Source: Gimesia aquarii
GTDB lineage: Bacteria; Planctomycetota; Planctomycetia; Planctomycetales; Planctomycetaceae
Reading direction: 5' to 3'
Length of the DNA: 64,000 nt
NCBI RefSeq assembly: GCF_007748195.1
Contig: NZ_CP037920.1
Location: forward strand, 6,816,062 to 6,880,061
Positions within the stretch are counted from its first letter, which is position 1. Every line of letters begins with the position of its first letter. Made by a program: the position numbers and the translations under genes. A model generated the notes under the pieces. That model ran no database searches. It was not told the DNA's origin and saw only the letters and a program-made list of their open reading frames with translations. Shown piece by piece: positions 33,317 to 41,629 of the stretch.

Positions 33317-33344
33317 TGACCGGGTAATGTGATTTACTCGGGCA
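33317..33344. repeat. 28-bp dif-like site 31
   Basis: Left arm TGACCGGGTAA, spacer TGTGAT, right arm TTACTCGGGCA. Confidence 0.85.
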
Positions 33345-33470
33345 TAAAAAATTAGAGGTCTTTATTTATAAACTACTCCAGCTTAGAATGGCTTACATAT
33401 TTCGTACCTTATGCCTCTGAAGCATCGTAATTGTAAGATTGTAACGTACTTACAAGATAGGTAACTAATC

Positions 33471-33782
33471 GTGAGTCCATGGGTATTTCCAATTCTCATC
33501 TTTGCGACATGGATTGTGTGGTGTGGTGCGTGTATATCTGGAAAAGCCGTTCATGATGCGCGTCATGGTATTCCCGATGATCAACGCAGTGGTACTAGCA
33601 TCCTCCCTGGCATACCAATCATTCCGTTAATATTCTGGGGATTAGCTTTGACGATCGATTCAGCTACCTATCCGTGGGGAACATATAGCATCGGGGGTTT
33701 TCACTGTGTGCTCCTCGTTTTACTAGTTATCACAATGATTCGAAATGTGTGGAATCTCCATCGGCTCGCCGATGGCACATAA
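33471..33782 (+). CDS. Small orphan integral membrane protein
   Basis: Encodes 103 aa with a GTG start and GATAGGTAA upstream. Hydrophobic segments (about residues 4-24, 45-62 and 76-93) suggest three membrane helices. A polar loop with HDARHGIPDDQ lies between the first two. I recognise no family. It is the sole gene between sites 31 and 32. Confidence 0.6.
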   Translation: MSPWVFPILIFATWIVWCGACISGKAVHDARHGIPDDQRSGTSILPGIPIIPLIFWGLALTIDSATYPWGTYSIGGFHCVLLVLLVITMIRNVWNLHRLADGT

Positions 33783-33834
33783 ACTATATTGCTCTTTTTT
33801 TGAGTGAATGAAGTACACATTTAACACAGTAAAG

Positions 33835-33862
33835 TGACCTGGTAACGAACATTACCCCGACA
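33835..33862. repeat. 28-bp dif-like site 32
   Basis: Left arm TGACCTGGTAA, spacer CGAACA, right arm TTACCCCGACA. Confidence 0.85.
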
Positions 33863-33952
33863 TTATTTTAATGGTACTTAACGAATTGGTGAAGCGAATG
33901 GACTGGCGATCTCAGCAGGCAGTTTCGGGACGATTACCTAAGGTGGAGTTGA

Positions 33953-34363
33953 TCAATCTTTCTCATAATTCTCTGTTGCTGCTGTTTGCCGTTTTCGTAA
34001 GAAATGCATAAACACAAAATAGGCCAGCATCAAAAACCAGTAGGGAATATTTCCTCCGTAAGATGTGGCGAACCTAAAAACTCCAGCAGGACGTCCCCAA
34101 TTGCCCCTGAACCATGCCGGGATATTTGAAGATAGATACATGTGATTGGTGAGAGCTGTTTCAAAGTAGAATCCTTCCGCACGCTGTCCGTGATATGGAA
34201 CAAAAACTCTAAAGCCGACGACGCCTTTTTCGGAACTACACCATATCTCAAACTGAGAGTTGCACCAGATCAGCACACAATGACGATATCCACTGATAGC
34301 CATAGCAAGAAACAGAATCGCAATAGGCAACCATACCTTCCGTTGCATCAAAGTTTCGCGCAT
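33953..34363 (-). CDS. Two-helix orphan membrane protein
   Basis: Encodes 136 aa with an ATG start. There is a transmembrane helix near each end (LPIAILFLAMAISGY and YWFLMLAYFVFMHFL), and the central 75 residues are probably extracytoplasmic. The topology and the FGIYYRY/FRFATSYGG-type boundary before the second helix resemble the 35259-35678 product, so the two may be distant paralogues. It is the sole gene between sites 32 and 33. Confidence 0.6.
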   Translation of the reverse strand: MRETLMQRKVWLPIAILFLAMAISGYRHCVLIWCNSQFEIWCSSEKGVVGFRVFVPYHGQRAEGFYFETALTNHMYLSSNIPAWFRGNWGRPAGVFRFATSYGGNIPYWFLMLAYFVFMHFLRKRQTAATENYEKD

Positions 34364-34521
34364 TACTGACTTCCTCTAACATCTTCTCTAGTCTGGAATT
34401 TCCCATATGGGTTGAGCCGGGAGTCGATCCAGGCGCGCTAGCTTCGCGATTATAAGATCACCTTCTCGCTGAGTCTAATGAGTATGTACTTTTCGGACAG
34501 GCTGTTTTACGGGAAGCTTAA

Positions 34522-34549
34522 TGGTCGGGTAATAGAGATTTACCGGACA
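34522..34549. repeat. 28-bp dif-like site 33
   Basis: Left arm TGGTCGGGTAA, spacer TAGAGA, right arm TTTACCGGACA. It lies 26 bp from the 3' end of the next minus-strand gene. Confidence 0.84.
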
Positions 34550-34575
34550 CTTATATGAACAATGTCTTATTAAGA

Positions 34576-35073
34576 TTATTTCTTAAATTCAATTATAATA
34601 TTGTCTTTCTGTCGTTGCTGTTTAACAAACTTCATCGCAAGAAGATAAACGCTGTGACTGTGTACGTTGATAGTGGAGCCAGGTGCAGCGTCGAGGATCT
34701 GATCTGCGATCGAATCACCAAGGCGAACTGGACTTTCAAGATTATGCCAATCCATTCTGCACAAAAGACATTGCCCAGCATTTGGATGGAGAGGAACTCC
34801 ACAATACGGACAAGGAGAAGTTGGTTGATCAGGTAAATCATGGCGATGTTGAGCCCAGATTTTAGCCCATGTAAGATTGCAACCAGTTTTTTTCCTCAAT
34901 GTCTTAAGAATAAATAAAGTATCGTGTTTTTTTAATTCTTCCGCTTCTTCAGGCGAGAGATCAGCAAATTCTGGGATGAAACAGTTGCAAAGTGGACAGA
35001 ACACGCCCCGTAGTGGTTTCTCATTGCCGAGAGCCTCGATTTCAGCACGTGTGTAAGGTTCTAGCGATGTCAC
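34576..35073 (-). CDS. Zinc-finger orphan protein
   Basis: Encodes 165 aa with an ATG start. It has three CxxC pairs: CPLC (26-29), CPYC (about 88-91) and CLLC (about 102-105). The last two form a typical zinc ribbon. No signal peptide is seen. The C-terminus is helical and basic. It is the sole gene between sites 33 and 34, probably binding nucleic acid or protein. Confidence 0.65.
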   Translation of the reverse strand: MTSLEPYTRAEIEALGNEKPLRGVFCPLCNCFIPEFADLSPEEAEELKKHDTLFILKTLRKKTGCNLTWAKIWAQHRHDLPDQPTSPCPYCGVPLHPNAGQCLLCRMDWHNLESPVRLGDSIADQILDAAPGSTINVHSHSVYLLAMKFVKQQRQKDNIIIEFKK

Positions 35074-35216
35074 AATCTCGCCTCATTTCTTTGCAAAATA
35101 TCTTTATATTTACACGAAAATAATACCTATTGTACACAGCAGGTCCTTATATGCTGCAAGATAGAACAATCATATTAAACCAAAGTACTAAACATATGAA
35201 AGATTACAAATTTCAA

Positions 35217-35244
35217 TGACCGGGTAATTATTGTTACCTGGTCA
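35217..35244. repeat. 28-bp dif-like site 34
   Basis: Left arm TGACCGGGTAA, spacer TTATTG, right arm TTACCTGGTCA. Confidence 0.9.
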
Positions 35245-35258
35245 TTTAATTATCAATC

Positions 35259-35678
35259 ATGGAAAAGCAGATGACCAATCGTAAGTTCAATATTGCGTGT
35301 TTGATCTCGACGGTCCTAATGGTTAGCACGCTAGTGTTGTACCTGGCTGAGCCTGTTCTGTGGAGACATCGCGTGTCATTCCGACATGATTTTCATGTTA
35401 GTGTCTGGCGTTGTAACATTGCATTTTTCAATGATGTAGAGTACGGCCCTTACCATGGAAGTGTTCTCTTCCTGGATAACGACTATTCTGACCTGGATCG
35501 TTTAGATCATTGGGGACCTTCGTTCGGGATCTACTACAGATACTTTCGCTGGCGGGATGGAGTTGTTCTTTGGACCCTAATGATTGGTCTCTGGTATCCC
35601 TTGTTGTTATTTATGATACTACCAGCAGTTTGGTTGAGACGTCGGATTCGCTCATCAGATCTGCAGACCCGATCTTAA
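35259..35678 (+). CDS. Two-helix orphan membrane protein
   Basis: Encodes 139 aa with an ATG start. The N-terminal helix (IACLISTVLMVSTLVLYLA) and C-terminal helix (VLWTLMIGLWYPLLLFMIL) flank a short exposed domain with HVSVWRCNIAFFND and FGIYYRYFRW. Proteins with this ending are frequent in planctomycete genomes, as a lineage-specific family from memory, function unknown. It is the last gene of the 28-mer array, ending 11 bp before site 35. Confidence 0.65.
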   Translation: MEKQMTNRKFNIACLISTVLMVSTLVLYLAEPVLWRHRVSFRHDFHVSVWRCNIAFFNDVEYGPYHGSVLFLDNDYSDLDRLDHWGPSFGIYYRYFRWRDGVVLWTLMIGLWYPLLLFMILPAVWLRRRIRSSDLQTRS

Positions 35679-35689
35679 AATTCCTTTAA

Positions 35690-35717
35690 TGACCGGGTAA
35701 CAACTATTACTCGGTCA
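35690..35717. repeat. 28-bp dif-like site 35, last copy
   Basis: Left arm TGACCGGGTAA, spacer CAACTA, right arm TTACTCGGTCA. No further copy is seen to its right, so it marks the array edge. Confidence 0.9.
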
Positions 35718-35860
35718 CTATTCTAAAGGGTGTCTTTTAAAACGGTCATCTTCGCGATACCGGAAAAGGTATGAGTTTGTGGAATAGTAAGCGGCTGAGT
35801 AGGGAGAATCGGAAGTCGCTTAAGTGCCGAATAGTTTTGCAAATTCAGGTCGGCTGAGTT
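35718..35860 (+). repeat. Motif D plus attC-like remnant at the island edge
   Basis: TATTCTAAAGGGTGTCTTTT then AAAACGGTC (motif D, copy 6) abuts site 35. It is followed by GGTATGAGTTTGTGGAATAG and GCGGCTGAGT, a diverged form of the D-to-attC junction at 7.4 and 27.2 kb. No module gene follows; the DUF1592 gene's 3' end is next. The same sequence occurs near 47.66-47.75 kb. Confidence 0.6.
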
Positions 35861-35901
35861 TTTTTGACCCTACGGCCTTCAGTTCAGGTTGCAAACTACC
35901 T

Positions 35902-38418
35902 TCAGTTCTCTTTGAACAGCGCCGGATTTTTCCGTGTGCGGTAGAGAAACGCGTCGGAAGTGAGTAGTGAAACGAGCATTGCTTTCATGCTGCCGCCGCT
36001 GTCCTTGTAGGCGTGATATGCATCCTGGAGAACAGGCGCATCATTGAGGGTTTCGTTGCGGCCCATCCAGAAACGGAAGGCATGGCGGACGAAGACCTGT
36101 TCGGCGCGTTTGCTTTCCGCGATTTTCCGAATCATTTCAATGGCGTTGGCGACTTTTCCATCAAGTGTGGGATCGCCGGAATCGATGATCTCGCCCGTGG
36201 TGTTGACGGGTTTGTTGAGTTCCAATTCCCGATACAGACCCGCGTGGTTATACATTTCAAACGGCAGGCCGAGCGGATCCATCTTCTTATGACACGTCCA
36301 GCAATAGGTTTTCCTGGTGACCCGCATACGATCACGCAGCGTATTATGTGGTTCATCTGGTAACATCGCATCGACGGTAATTGGCACGTCGGGAATTCCG
36401 CCGCCCAGCAATCGTTCACGAATCCATCTGCCACGCAGGATGGCGTGATTGTCCATCGCATCGGAGTGTGAAACGAGCCAGCTAGGATGGGACAGGATGC
36501 CCAGGCGTTGATCTTCTGGCACTGTGGCCAGGATACGTTCTGGTTTCATGGATCCATTGCCGAAGCTGCGCCGACTCACACGTGCATAGATCTTCGACCC
36601 CGTCAGTTTTGCCTGGCTCACATTGTGATTGACGTTTGGTCGTCTCCTCTTCTTCTGTTTCTTTGACTTCGGCGGTTTCTTTCCCGGGTTGGCCTTCTTC
36701 CAAGCTTCCAGTTCGGCCGCCTTTTTCTTTTCTGCCTCGGCCGCCGCCTTCTTCGCAGCCACCACGGATGCTGCAACCTCTTCCTTCGATCGCCGCTTTC
36801 CGAAATAGACATTGTCTAATCTAGTGGCGACGACTTTGTCCGTCGTTAGCAACTGCTTAAATACGTCTCGGTCATCCTGCAGGATAAGTTCGATGAGACG
36901 ATCAGTGCTCGCGGTGGCGTCGAACATGGCGCGGTAGTGTGATGTTCCCCTGTTGCTCACTCCCGTATCCGCCAGCGCTTTCGAATCCTTGCAGATGTAA
37001 CCACCACTGTCATAGTCGAAGTATTCGCGGAAGAAGCGCAGAATGCGTGGCTTTCGTATGCTGTCGTCGGCCAGCATCCGCTCGATTTCGCGTTTGACAT
37101 CGGCCTTGGACCGCATACGACCTTCGACGATTGTCTTTCGCAGTTCTTTGTCCGGCTTGATGTATCGCAGTGCATGATTGACCGCCAGACCCAGTTCCCA
37201 GTCCTGGAGCATGACACGACCCTGCTGATCCGGTTTGCCGTTCTCAACGAGTTCCGGTCTGAAGAGAGCATCGCGATCGAGGAAGATGGCTGACAGACCG
37301 AGGACCGCTCCATTTTTCTTGCCGAGTTTCTCAATGGATTGTTTGACAACCGTCAGGTATTCGTTCGATTCCTTCTTGCTGGGTGGACGGAAAGTGAGCG
37401 CTTCGAAAAGGTAGTCCACCGCAGCCCGCAAACGCTCGTCGGTGATACCCTCTTCATGCATGAGGTCGTAGACCGGCGTCAATGGACGCATGACCTTTGT
37501 GCTGTAGACCAGACTTGTGGGCAGTCCGCGTATGTCGCCCTTCATCTTGTCTGCAATTGATCTGGGATCGTCCGTGATCTGATACGGCTTGGCAATGCTC
37601 AACGGACCATCGGCCATATAGCGAATGATGTCCGCGGCAACCCCCAATATTTGTGTGGACTCCGCGCTGTTGACTGTGTAAAAGTCGGGGTAATTTTCTA
37701 ACCCATGATCGCGGGCCGACGAAAGAACGACTGGTACGCTTTTCACCGCTGTGGCATAGGCAACCGTTCCGCCCTGCCAACGAATGATGCGATCCGTACC
37801 GAAGTAGAGCTTGAGTTCACCGCCGTGGTTGGTGGGAACAACATCGCCATGAGTTCGCAGGCCAGGCTTTGATGGATTGAATTCCGGTTCCCTGTTGATC
37901 AATTCGTTCAGCCGCGTAATGTGTTCCTGTGGTGTTACACGCCAGATGCGTGCTGGAGATGATGTCGGTGCGAGTTTGATGTTGTCTGGCAGCTTGCCGA
38001 ACAGTAGATCATGATCGACGAAGTTGCCCTTGTTCGGATCGAGATGGGCATGGAAGCCGCCTTTGTCGCGCATGACACGAGACAGTTCAGCGACGATCCA
38101 GTCTGAAAACTGCAATCGCTCCACGACCTTGGGTTGGTCCTCATCTTTGGGGGGCATCTCTTTCAAGGTGACCTGTGCCCACACAGCTTGCCAAATGCCT
38201 GCATTTACTTCATCAACAGGACCGAGGTTATGGAGCGACAGATTGCCCTCAGGTTCTGTCTCGCCATGACAGTCTGCACAGTGGGTGGCAAGAAACGGTT
38301 TAGCAAGCTGAGAGAAATTTTTGTTGACCTTCTGGCCTGGTGTGTAAGTCTCGGCAATCGCAACAGGCAATATGCTCCACAAAAGCATGAGTGCCAGAAG
38401 GCTCGTGATCTTGTTCAT
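35902..38418 (-). CDS. DUF1592/DUF1588/DUF1585 cytochrome-like protein
   Basis: Encodes 838 aa with a signal peptide ([15 protein letters not shown]). An N-terminal CADCH (Cys47-Cys50-His51) is a heme c motif of the planctomycete cytochrome type. A second CWTCH occurs near residue 705, in the DUF1588 region ([13 protein letters not shown]). The DUF1585-type C-terminus ends with [13 protein letters not shown] Lys/Ala-rich coil of about 45 residues interrupts the DUF1592 part (about 560-610). These large periplasmic proteins always sit beside a DUF1552 protein, here overlapping by 4 bp. A role in extracellular polymer or carbon metabolism is often suggested, but the reaction is unknown. Confidence 0.85.
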   Translation of the reverse strand: MNKITSLLALMLLWSILPVAIAETYTPGQKVNKNFSQLAKPFLATHCADCHGETEPEGNLSLHNLGPVDEVNAGIWQAVWAQVTLKEMPPKDEDQPKVVERLQFSDWIVAELSRVMRDKGGFHAHLDPNKGNFVDHDLLFGKLPDNIKLAPTSSPARIWRVTPQEHITRLNELINREPEFNPSKPGLRTHGDVVPTNHGGELKLYFGTDRIIRWQGGTVAYATAVKSVPVVLSSARDHGLENYPDFYTVNSAESTQILGVAADIIRYMADGPLSIAKPYQITDDPRSIADKMKGDIRGLPTSLVYSTKVMRPLTPVYDLMHEEGITDERLRAAVDYLFEALTFRPPSKKESNEYLTVVKQSIEKLGKKNGAVLGLSAIFLDRDALFRPELVENGKPDQQGRVMLQDWELGLAVNHALRYIKPDKELRKTIVEGRMRSKADVKREIERMLADDSIRKPRILRFFREYFDYDSGGYICKDSKALADTGVSNRGTSHYRAMFDATASTDRLIELILQDDRDVFKQLLTTDKVVATRLDNVYFGKRRSKEEVAASVVAAKKAAAEAEKKKAAELEAWKKANPGKKPPKSKKQKKRRRPNVNHNVSQAKLTGSKIYARVSRRSFGNGSMKPERILATVPEDQRLGILSHPSWLVSHSDAMDNHAILRGRWIRERLLGGGIPDVPITVDAMLPDEPHNTLRDRMRVTRKTYCWTCHKKMDPLGLPFEMYNHAGLYRELELNKPVNTTGEIIDSGDPTLDGKVANAIEMIRKIAESKRAEQVFVRHAFRFWMGRNETLNDAPVLQDAYHAYKDSGGSMKAMLVSLLTSDAFLYRTRKNPALFKEN

Positions 38419-39734
38419 GTCATTATTTCTTTCAGCGGGCCGGTCTCGGTATCGTATTTCCTGGCCAGTTTGTCGTTCATGTTGAAACGATCAACGTTCT
38501 GGCCGGCGGCACGCAGGAGCGACGTGTACAATGCGTTGATGGGGCGCTTGTGGTTCAGTTGGGTGAAACAACCGGTCTTCAATGTGCCGTCGAAGTTTCC
38601 TAGTAACATGACCGGCCAGTTGGCACCGTTGGTGTGCTGTTTATCCGCGTTGTTACTTGTGTAAACGATTACGGTATTGTCCATCATGGTACCACTGCCT
38701 TCAGGCACGCTCTCGAGCGCCTCCATAATCCTCACCAGCATACGACTATTGTACTGACGAATCTTGATCCAGATCGGATTATCTGGCTGCTCCATGTGTC
38801 CAAGGTTATGTCCTTGCTGCTCAATACCCAGCCCCTTCCATGCACCAAAGATTTCGCCACGACCTGACCCGATGGTAAGCGTATTTGTGATACCCGATGT
38901 GAGCGCTGAAATGCCTAAGTCCAGCAGAACATCGTGCCAATCGGTTTCGAACTCCGGCTTGGTGTATCGCTCGTCTACCTTCGGTGCAAACTTGCGAAGG
39001 TGATCGGAAACCGTGTCAAGCCGATCGCGCAGGCCGTTGACATTCTCGAATCCCCGAACGTATTGGTTGTAACGCTGACGATCTGCGGTCGGTAGAGATT
39101 GTCCCTTAGCAGCAGCCAACTTTTCAATCTGATTCAACATATTCGATTTGGCTTCGTGCTGGAGTCGAATATCACCTGTTGAGATGCCACCATATAGCAT
39201 TTGATAAAGATGATTTGGATTTGAATGCATGAAGATCGGCTGCCCAGCGCCGCTGGCTGATAGTGTTGCAATAGTGGGCTTGGTTGTCATGTTCTCAATG
39301 GAGTCCATTCCGATGCACAGGTGGGGTAGAAGCGTCTTCGGTAGGACCTTGCTAAGTTCATAATCAATTGTCGAAGCACTGGGCGGCACACCGTCACTGC
39401 CGCGATAGCCACCGAGCGCGCCGAAAAATGCGCTGTGAGAAGGACTGGTGTGCATACCATGCAGGCCATTGATGATGTGCAGTCGCTCCTTATAAGGTTC
39501 GAGGGCTTTGATGGGCTCAGGAAGTTTCGCTTTCGCTAGCGAGCTACTGCTGCTCATCCCCTCTGGAATACAAGTCTTGGGATCAAAGCCCTGGTTTTGC
39601 ATGAAGAAGATCACACGTTTTGGAGTCGTCCTACTGGTGGGCGATGCTAAGAGATGTTGAGGAAGAAGCGAAGAGGTACATGCGGCACCGACGCCAGCAG
39701 CCATTGTTCGGAGCATGTTTCTACGGTTGAGCAT
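38415..39734 (-). CDS. DUF1552 exported protein
   Basis: Encodes 439 aa. The N-terminus is a Tat signal ([20 protein letters not shown]), so it is folded before export. The body has the sulfatase/phosphatase-like DUF1552 pattern ([33 protein letters not shown]). It is upstream of and translationally coupled to the DUF1592 gene (ATGA overlap). The pair forms one operon and a hallmark of Planctomycetes; the product is probably a periplasmic partner of the cytochrome-like protein. Confidence 0.88.
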   Translation of the reverse strand: MLNRRNMLRTMAAGVGAACTSSLLPQHLLASPTSRTTPKRVIFFMQNQGFDPKTCIPEGMSSSSSLAKAKLPEPIKALEPYKERLHIINGLHGMHTSPSHSAFFGALGGYRGSDGVPPSASTIDYELSKVLPKTLLPHLCIGMDSIENMTTKPTIATLSASGAGQPIFMHSNPNHLYQMLYGGISTGDIRLQHEAKSNMLNQIEKLAAAKGQSLPTADRQRYNQYVRGFENVNGLRDRLDTVSDHLRKFAPKVDERYTKPEFETDWHDVLLDLGISALTSGITNTLTIGSGRGEIFGAWKGLGIEQQGHNLGHMEQPDNPIWIKIRQYNSRMLVRIMEALESVPEGSGTMMDNTVIVYTSNNADKQHTNGANWPVMLLGNFDGTLKTGCFTQLNHKRPINALYTSLLRAAGQNVDRFNMNDKLARKYDTETGPLKEIMT

Positions 39735-40141
39735 GATTGACCTTTCAAAAAGATTGACGCTTTACTTCTGTGACTATATATGTATCACTTATTCCACAGT
39801 AGTCAGTGGAGAAAACAGTGGAAGGTGATTGCGAGGCGATATCAGGAACAGTGGGAAGAAATTGCAGGTGGACGCCTGAATTTATGTGGATATTTTATCT
39901 GTCTTCAGGATCTATTACAACTAAACTTTGACACAATTTGAGATGCGGACGCTTTGGTCTCGCTCATTTGTGAGAGTCTCAATCACGAATTGCACTTCGT
40001 TCTCTGGCAGGCTGTATCGGTTGGACTCAGAATCTTTTAACATGGCATAGAGTGCTTTCACGAATGAAGAATGTTAAATAACTGTCGTCTCACCCCCTTT
40101 TGCCTACAATACGAACAAGCATCCACCTCCCCAGAGCCCTT
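39735..40141. other. Intergenic region between operons
   Basis: These 407 bp lie upstream of the DUF1552 gene and beyond the sulfatase 3' end. No ORF, 28-mer or block B/C/D is seen. The DUF1552 promoter should be in its left part. Confidence 0.5.
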
Positions 40142-41539
40142 TTACATCGGGGCAATCCGTTTGGAGCCGACATCGGTTGTTAAGACGACATGGCTATTGA
40201 AGCTCGCTAATATCAACCGCTGTTTGGCAGCCTGATGTTCCGGGGCATCCCACAAGTTGTTGTGTTCCCAGGGGTCCGATTGCAAATCGTAAAGCTCTCC
40301 CAGCTCCTTGTCGTGATACAGAGATAATTTATACCGGTCGTCGCGATACATGGTCGCAAAACTGCCATCCCCGCCCGTAAATAACGGATCGAGTGCGTCA
40401 AAGTATTCACAGCGAACGCTATCGCGCAGTTGTGAGCCGGTTTGTTCGCCCGTGAGAATCGGGAGCAGACTCTGTCCCTGATGATAGTCAGGGATAGCAT
40501 TGCCTGTTAATTCGAGTAATGTGGCAGAAAGGTCAAGTAATTCCACAAGCCCGGTTGCACGCTGGTTGGCCACAAAGTGTCCCGGCCAGGAGAAAATCAA
40601 CGGGACGCGTACCAATCCTTCATAAAACCGACATCCCTTTTGTATCAGCCCATGATCTCCCAACGTCTCGCCATGATCTGAAGTGAAAATGATGACTGTA
40701 TTGTCTTTCTGTCCTGTTGATTCTAATACGTTAAGTATACGCGCAAACTGATCGTCAATTTGAGCAATCATCGCATAATAAAGTGCCTGAACTTTTTTCA
40801 GCTCACTTGTTTCTGTTGAGATCGTGACAGGCTGAAAATCAACCTGGGAAAGCAGTTCTTGAGTCACCTTATCAGACTCCTCAAAATGTGGGCCAGGCAT
40901 CGCGGCAGGGTCGAACAGATTCGCATATTTTTCAGGAGGAATAAACGGGGGGTGCGGGTCGTAGATATTGATGTTCAGCAACCAGGGTTGTTGATGATCC
41001 TGCTCGATAAATTCGATCGCCCGATCAGATGCCCACTTTGTCTGATGATATTCGGGGTCAACACGCTCTTTGCTGTTTCGCATATCATCAAGGCTTTTAC
41101 CTTGAGCGCGCACCCAGTCGGCATAATCGTGTGTTCCTTCAGGCCAATCATCGCGCGGAGCATGGCTGTGCTGCCAGAGTGTGAACCCGTCATCAAGCCG
41201 AGGTTCCGCGCGATGGCCGGCACTGACTAAATGAAATTTTCCAATCAACCCGCACAGGTAACCACTCTCTGCGATCAATCTGCTTATTAGAGGTGGCCAA
41301 TCGGGAAAGGTGTCGTTGCCATTTCTGGTATTGTGTAAGCGCGAAGGATACAACCCGCTCATAAAACTCGCCCTGCTGGGGGTACAGATTGGACTTTGGC
41401 AATACGCATGCGTAAAGGCGACCCCCTCTTCAACGAGCGAATCAACCACAGGCGTTTTCACATACGCGTTCCCCAGCGCACCAATTGTGTCAAACCGTTG
41501 CTGGTCGGTGCAATACCATAAAATATTAGGGCGGGTCAT
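40142..41539 (-). CDS. Type I sulfatase
   Basis: Encodes 465 aa. The signature CTPSR (Cys52) is the formylglycine-forming motif of type I sulfatases, and the metal-binding N-terminus WYCTDQQR and the later SDHGETLGDHG are present. It hydrolyses sulfate esters, most likely on algal polysaccharides or choline/heparin-type substrates. No signal peptide is evident, so it may be cytoplasmic. Sulfatases are greatly expanded in Planctomycetes. It stands 90 bp downstream of the transporter gene and on the same strand. Confidence 0.88.
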   Translation of the reverse strand: MTRPNILWYCTDQQRFDTIGALGNAYVKTPVVDSLVEEGVAFTHAYCQSPICTPSRASFMSGLYPSRLHNTRNGNDTFPDWPPLISRLIAESGYLCGLIGKFHLVSAGHRAEPRLDDGFTLWQHSHAPRDDWPEGTHDYADWVRAQGKSLDDMRNSKERVDPEYHQTKWASDRAIEFIEQDHQQPWLLNINIYDPHPPFIPPEKYANLFDPAAMPGPHFEESDKVTQELLSQVDFQPVTISTETSELKKVQALYYAMIAQIDDQFARILNVLESTGQKDNTVIIFTSDHGETLGDHGLIQKGCRFYEGLVRVPLIFSWPGHFVANQRATGLVELLDLSATLLELTGNAIPDYHQGQSLLPILTGEQTGSQLRDSVRCEYFDALDPLFTGGDGSFATMYRDDRYKLSLYHDKELGELYDLQSDPWEHNNLWDAPEHQAAKQRLILASFNSHVVLTTDVGSKRIAPM

Positions 41540-41629
41540 GGAATAGCCTTCGTGTTATAGAAATATTGTGGTTGAAAACACTCTGCAACCTCTGTGTGAG
41601 GTCTATTTTTCTCCGCTGGAATGAACCAG

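Noticed and set aside
97-35717. CRISPR array interpretation of the regular short repeats
   Set aside because: Intervals are gene-sized (up to 5 kb) and variable, repeats are palindromic and degenerate, and no cas genes are present.
97-35717. Classical integron attC sites as the explanation of the 28-mers
   Set aside because: The 28-mers lack the R and L box layout and GTTRRRY core, and cargo lies on both strands. The longer palindromes at 7331, 25895 and 27266 fit attC better and are reported separately.
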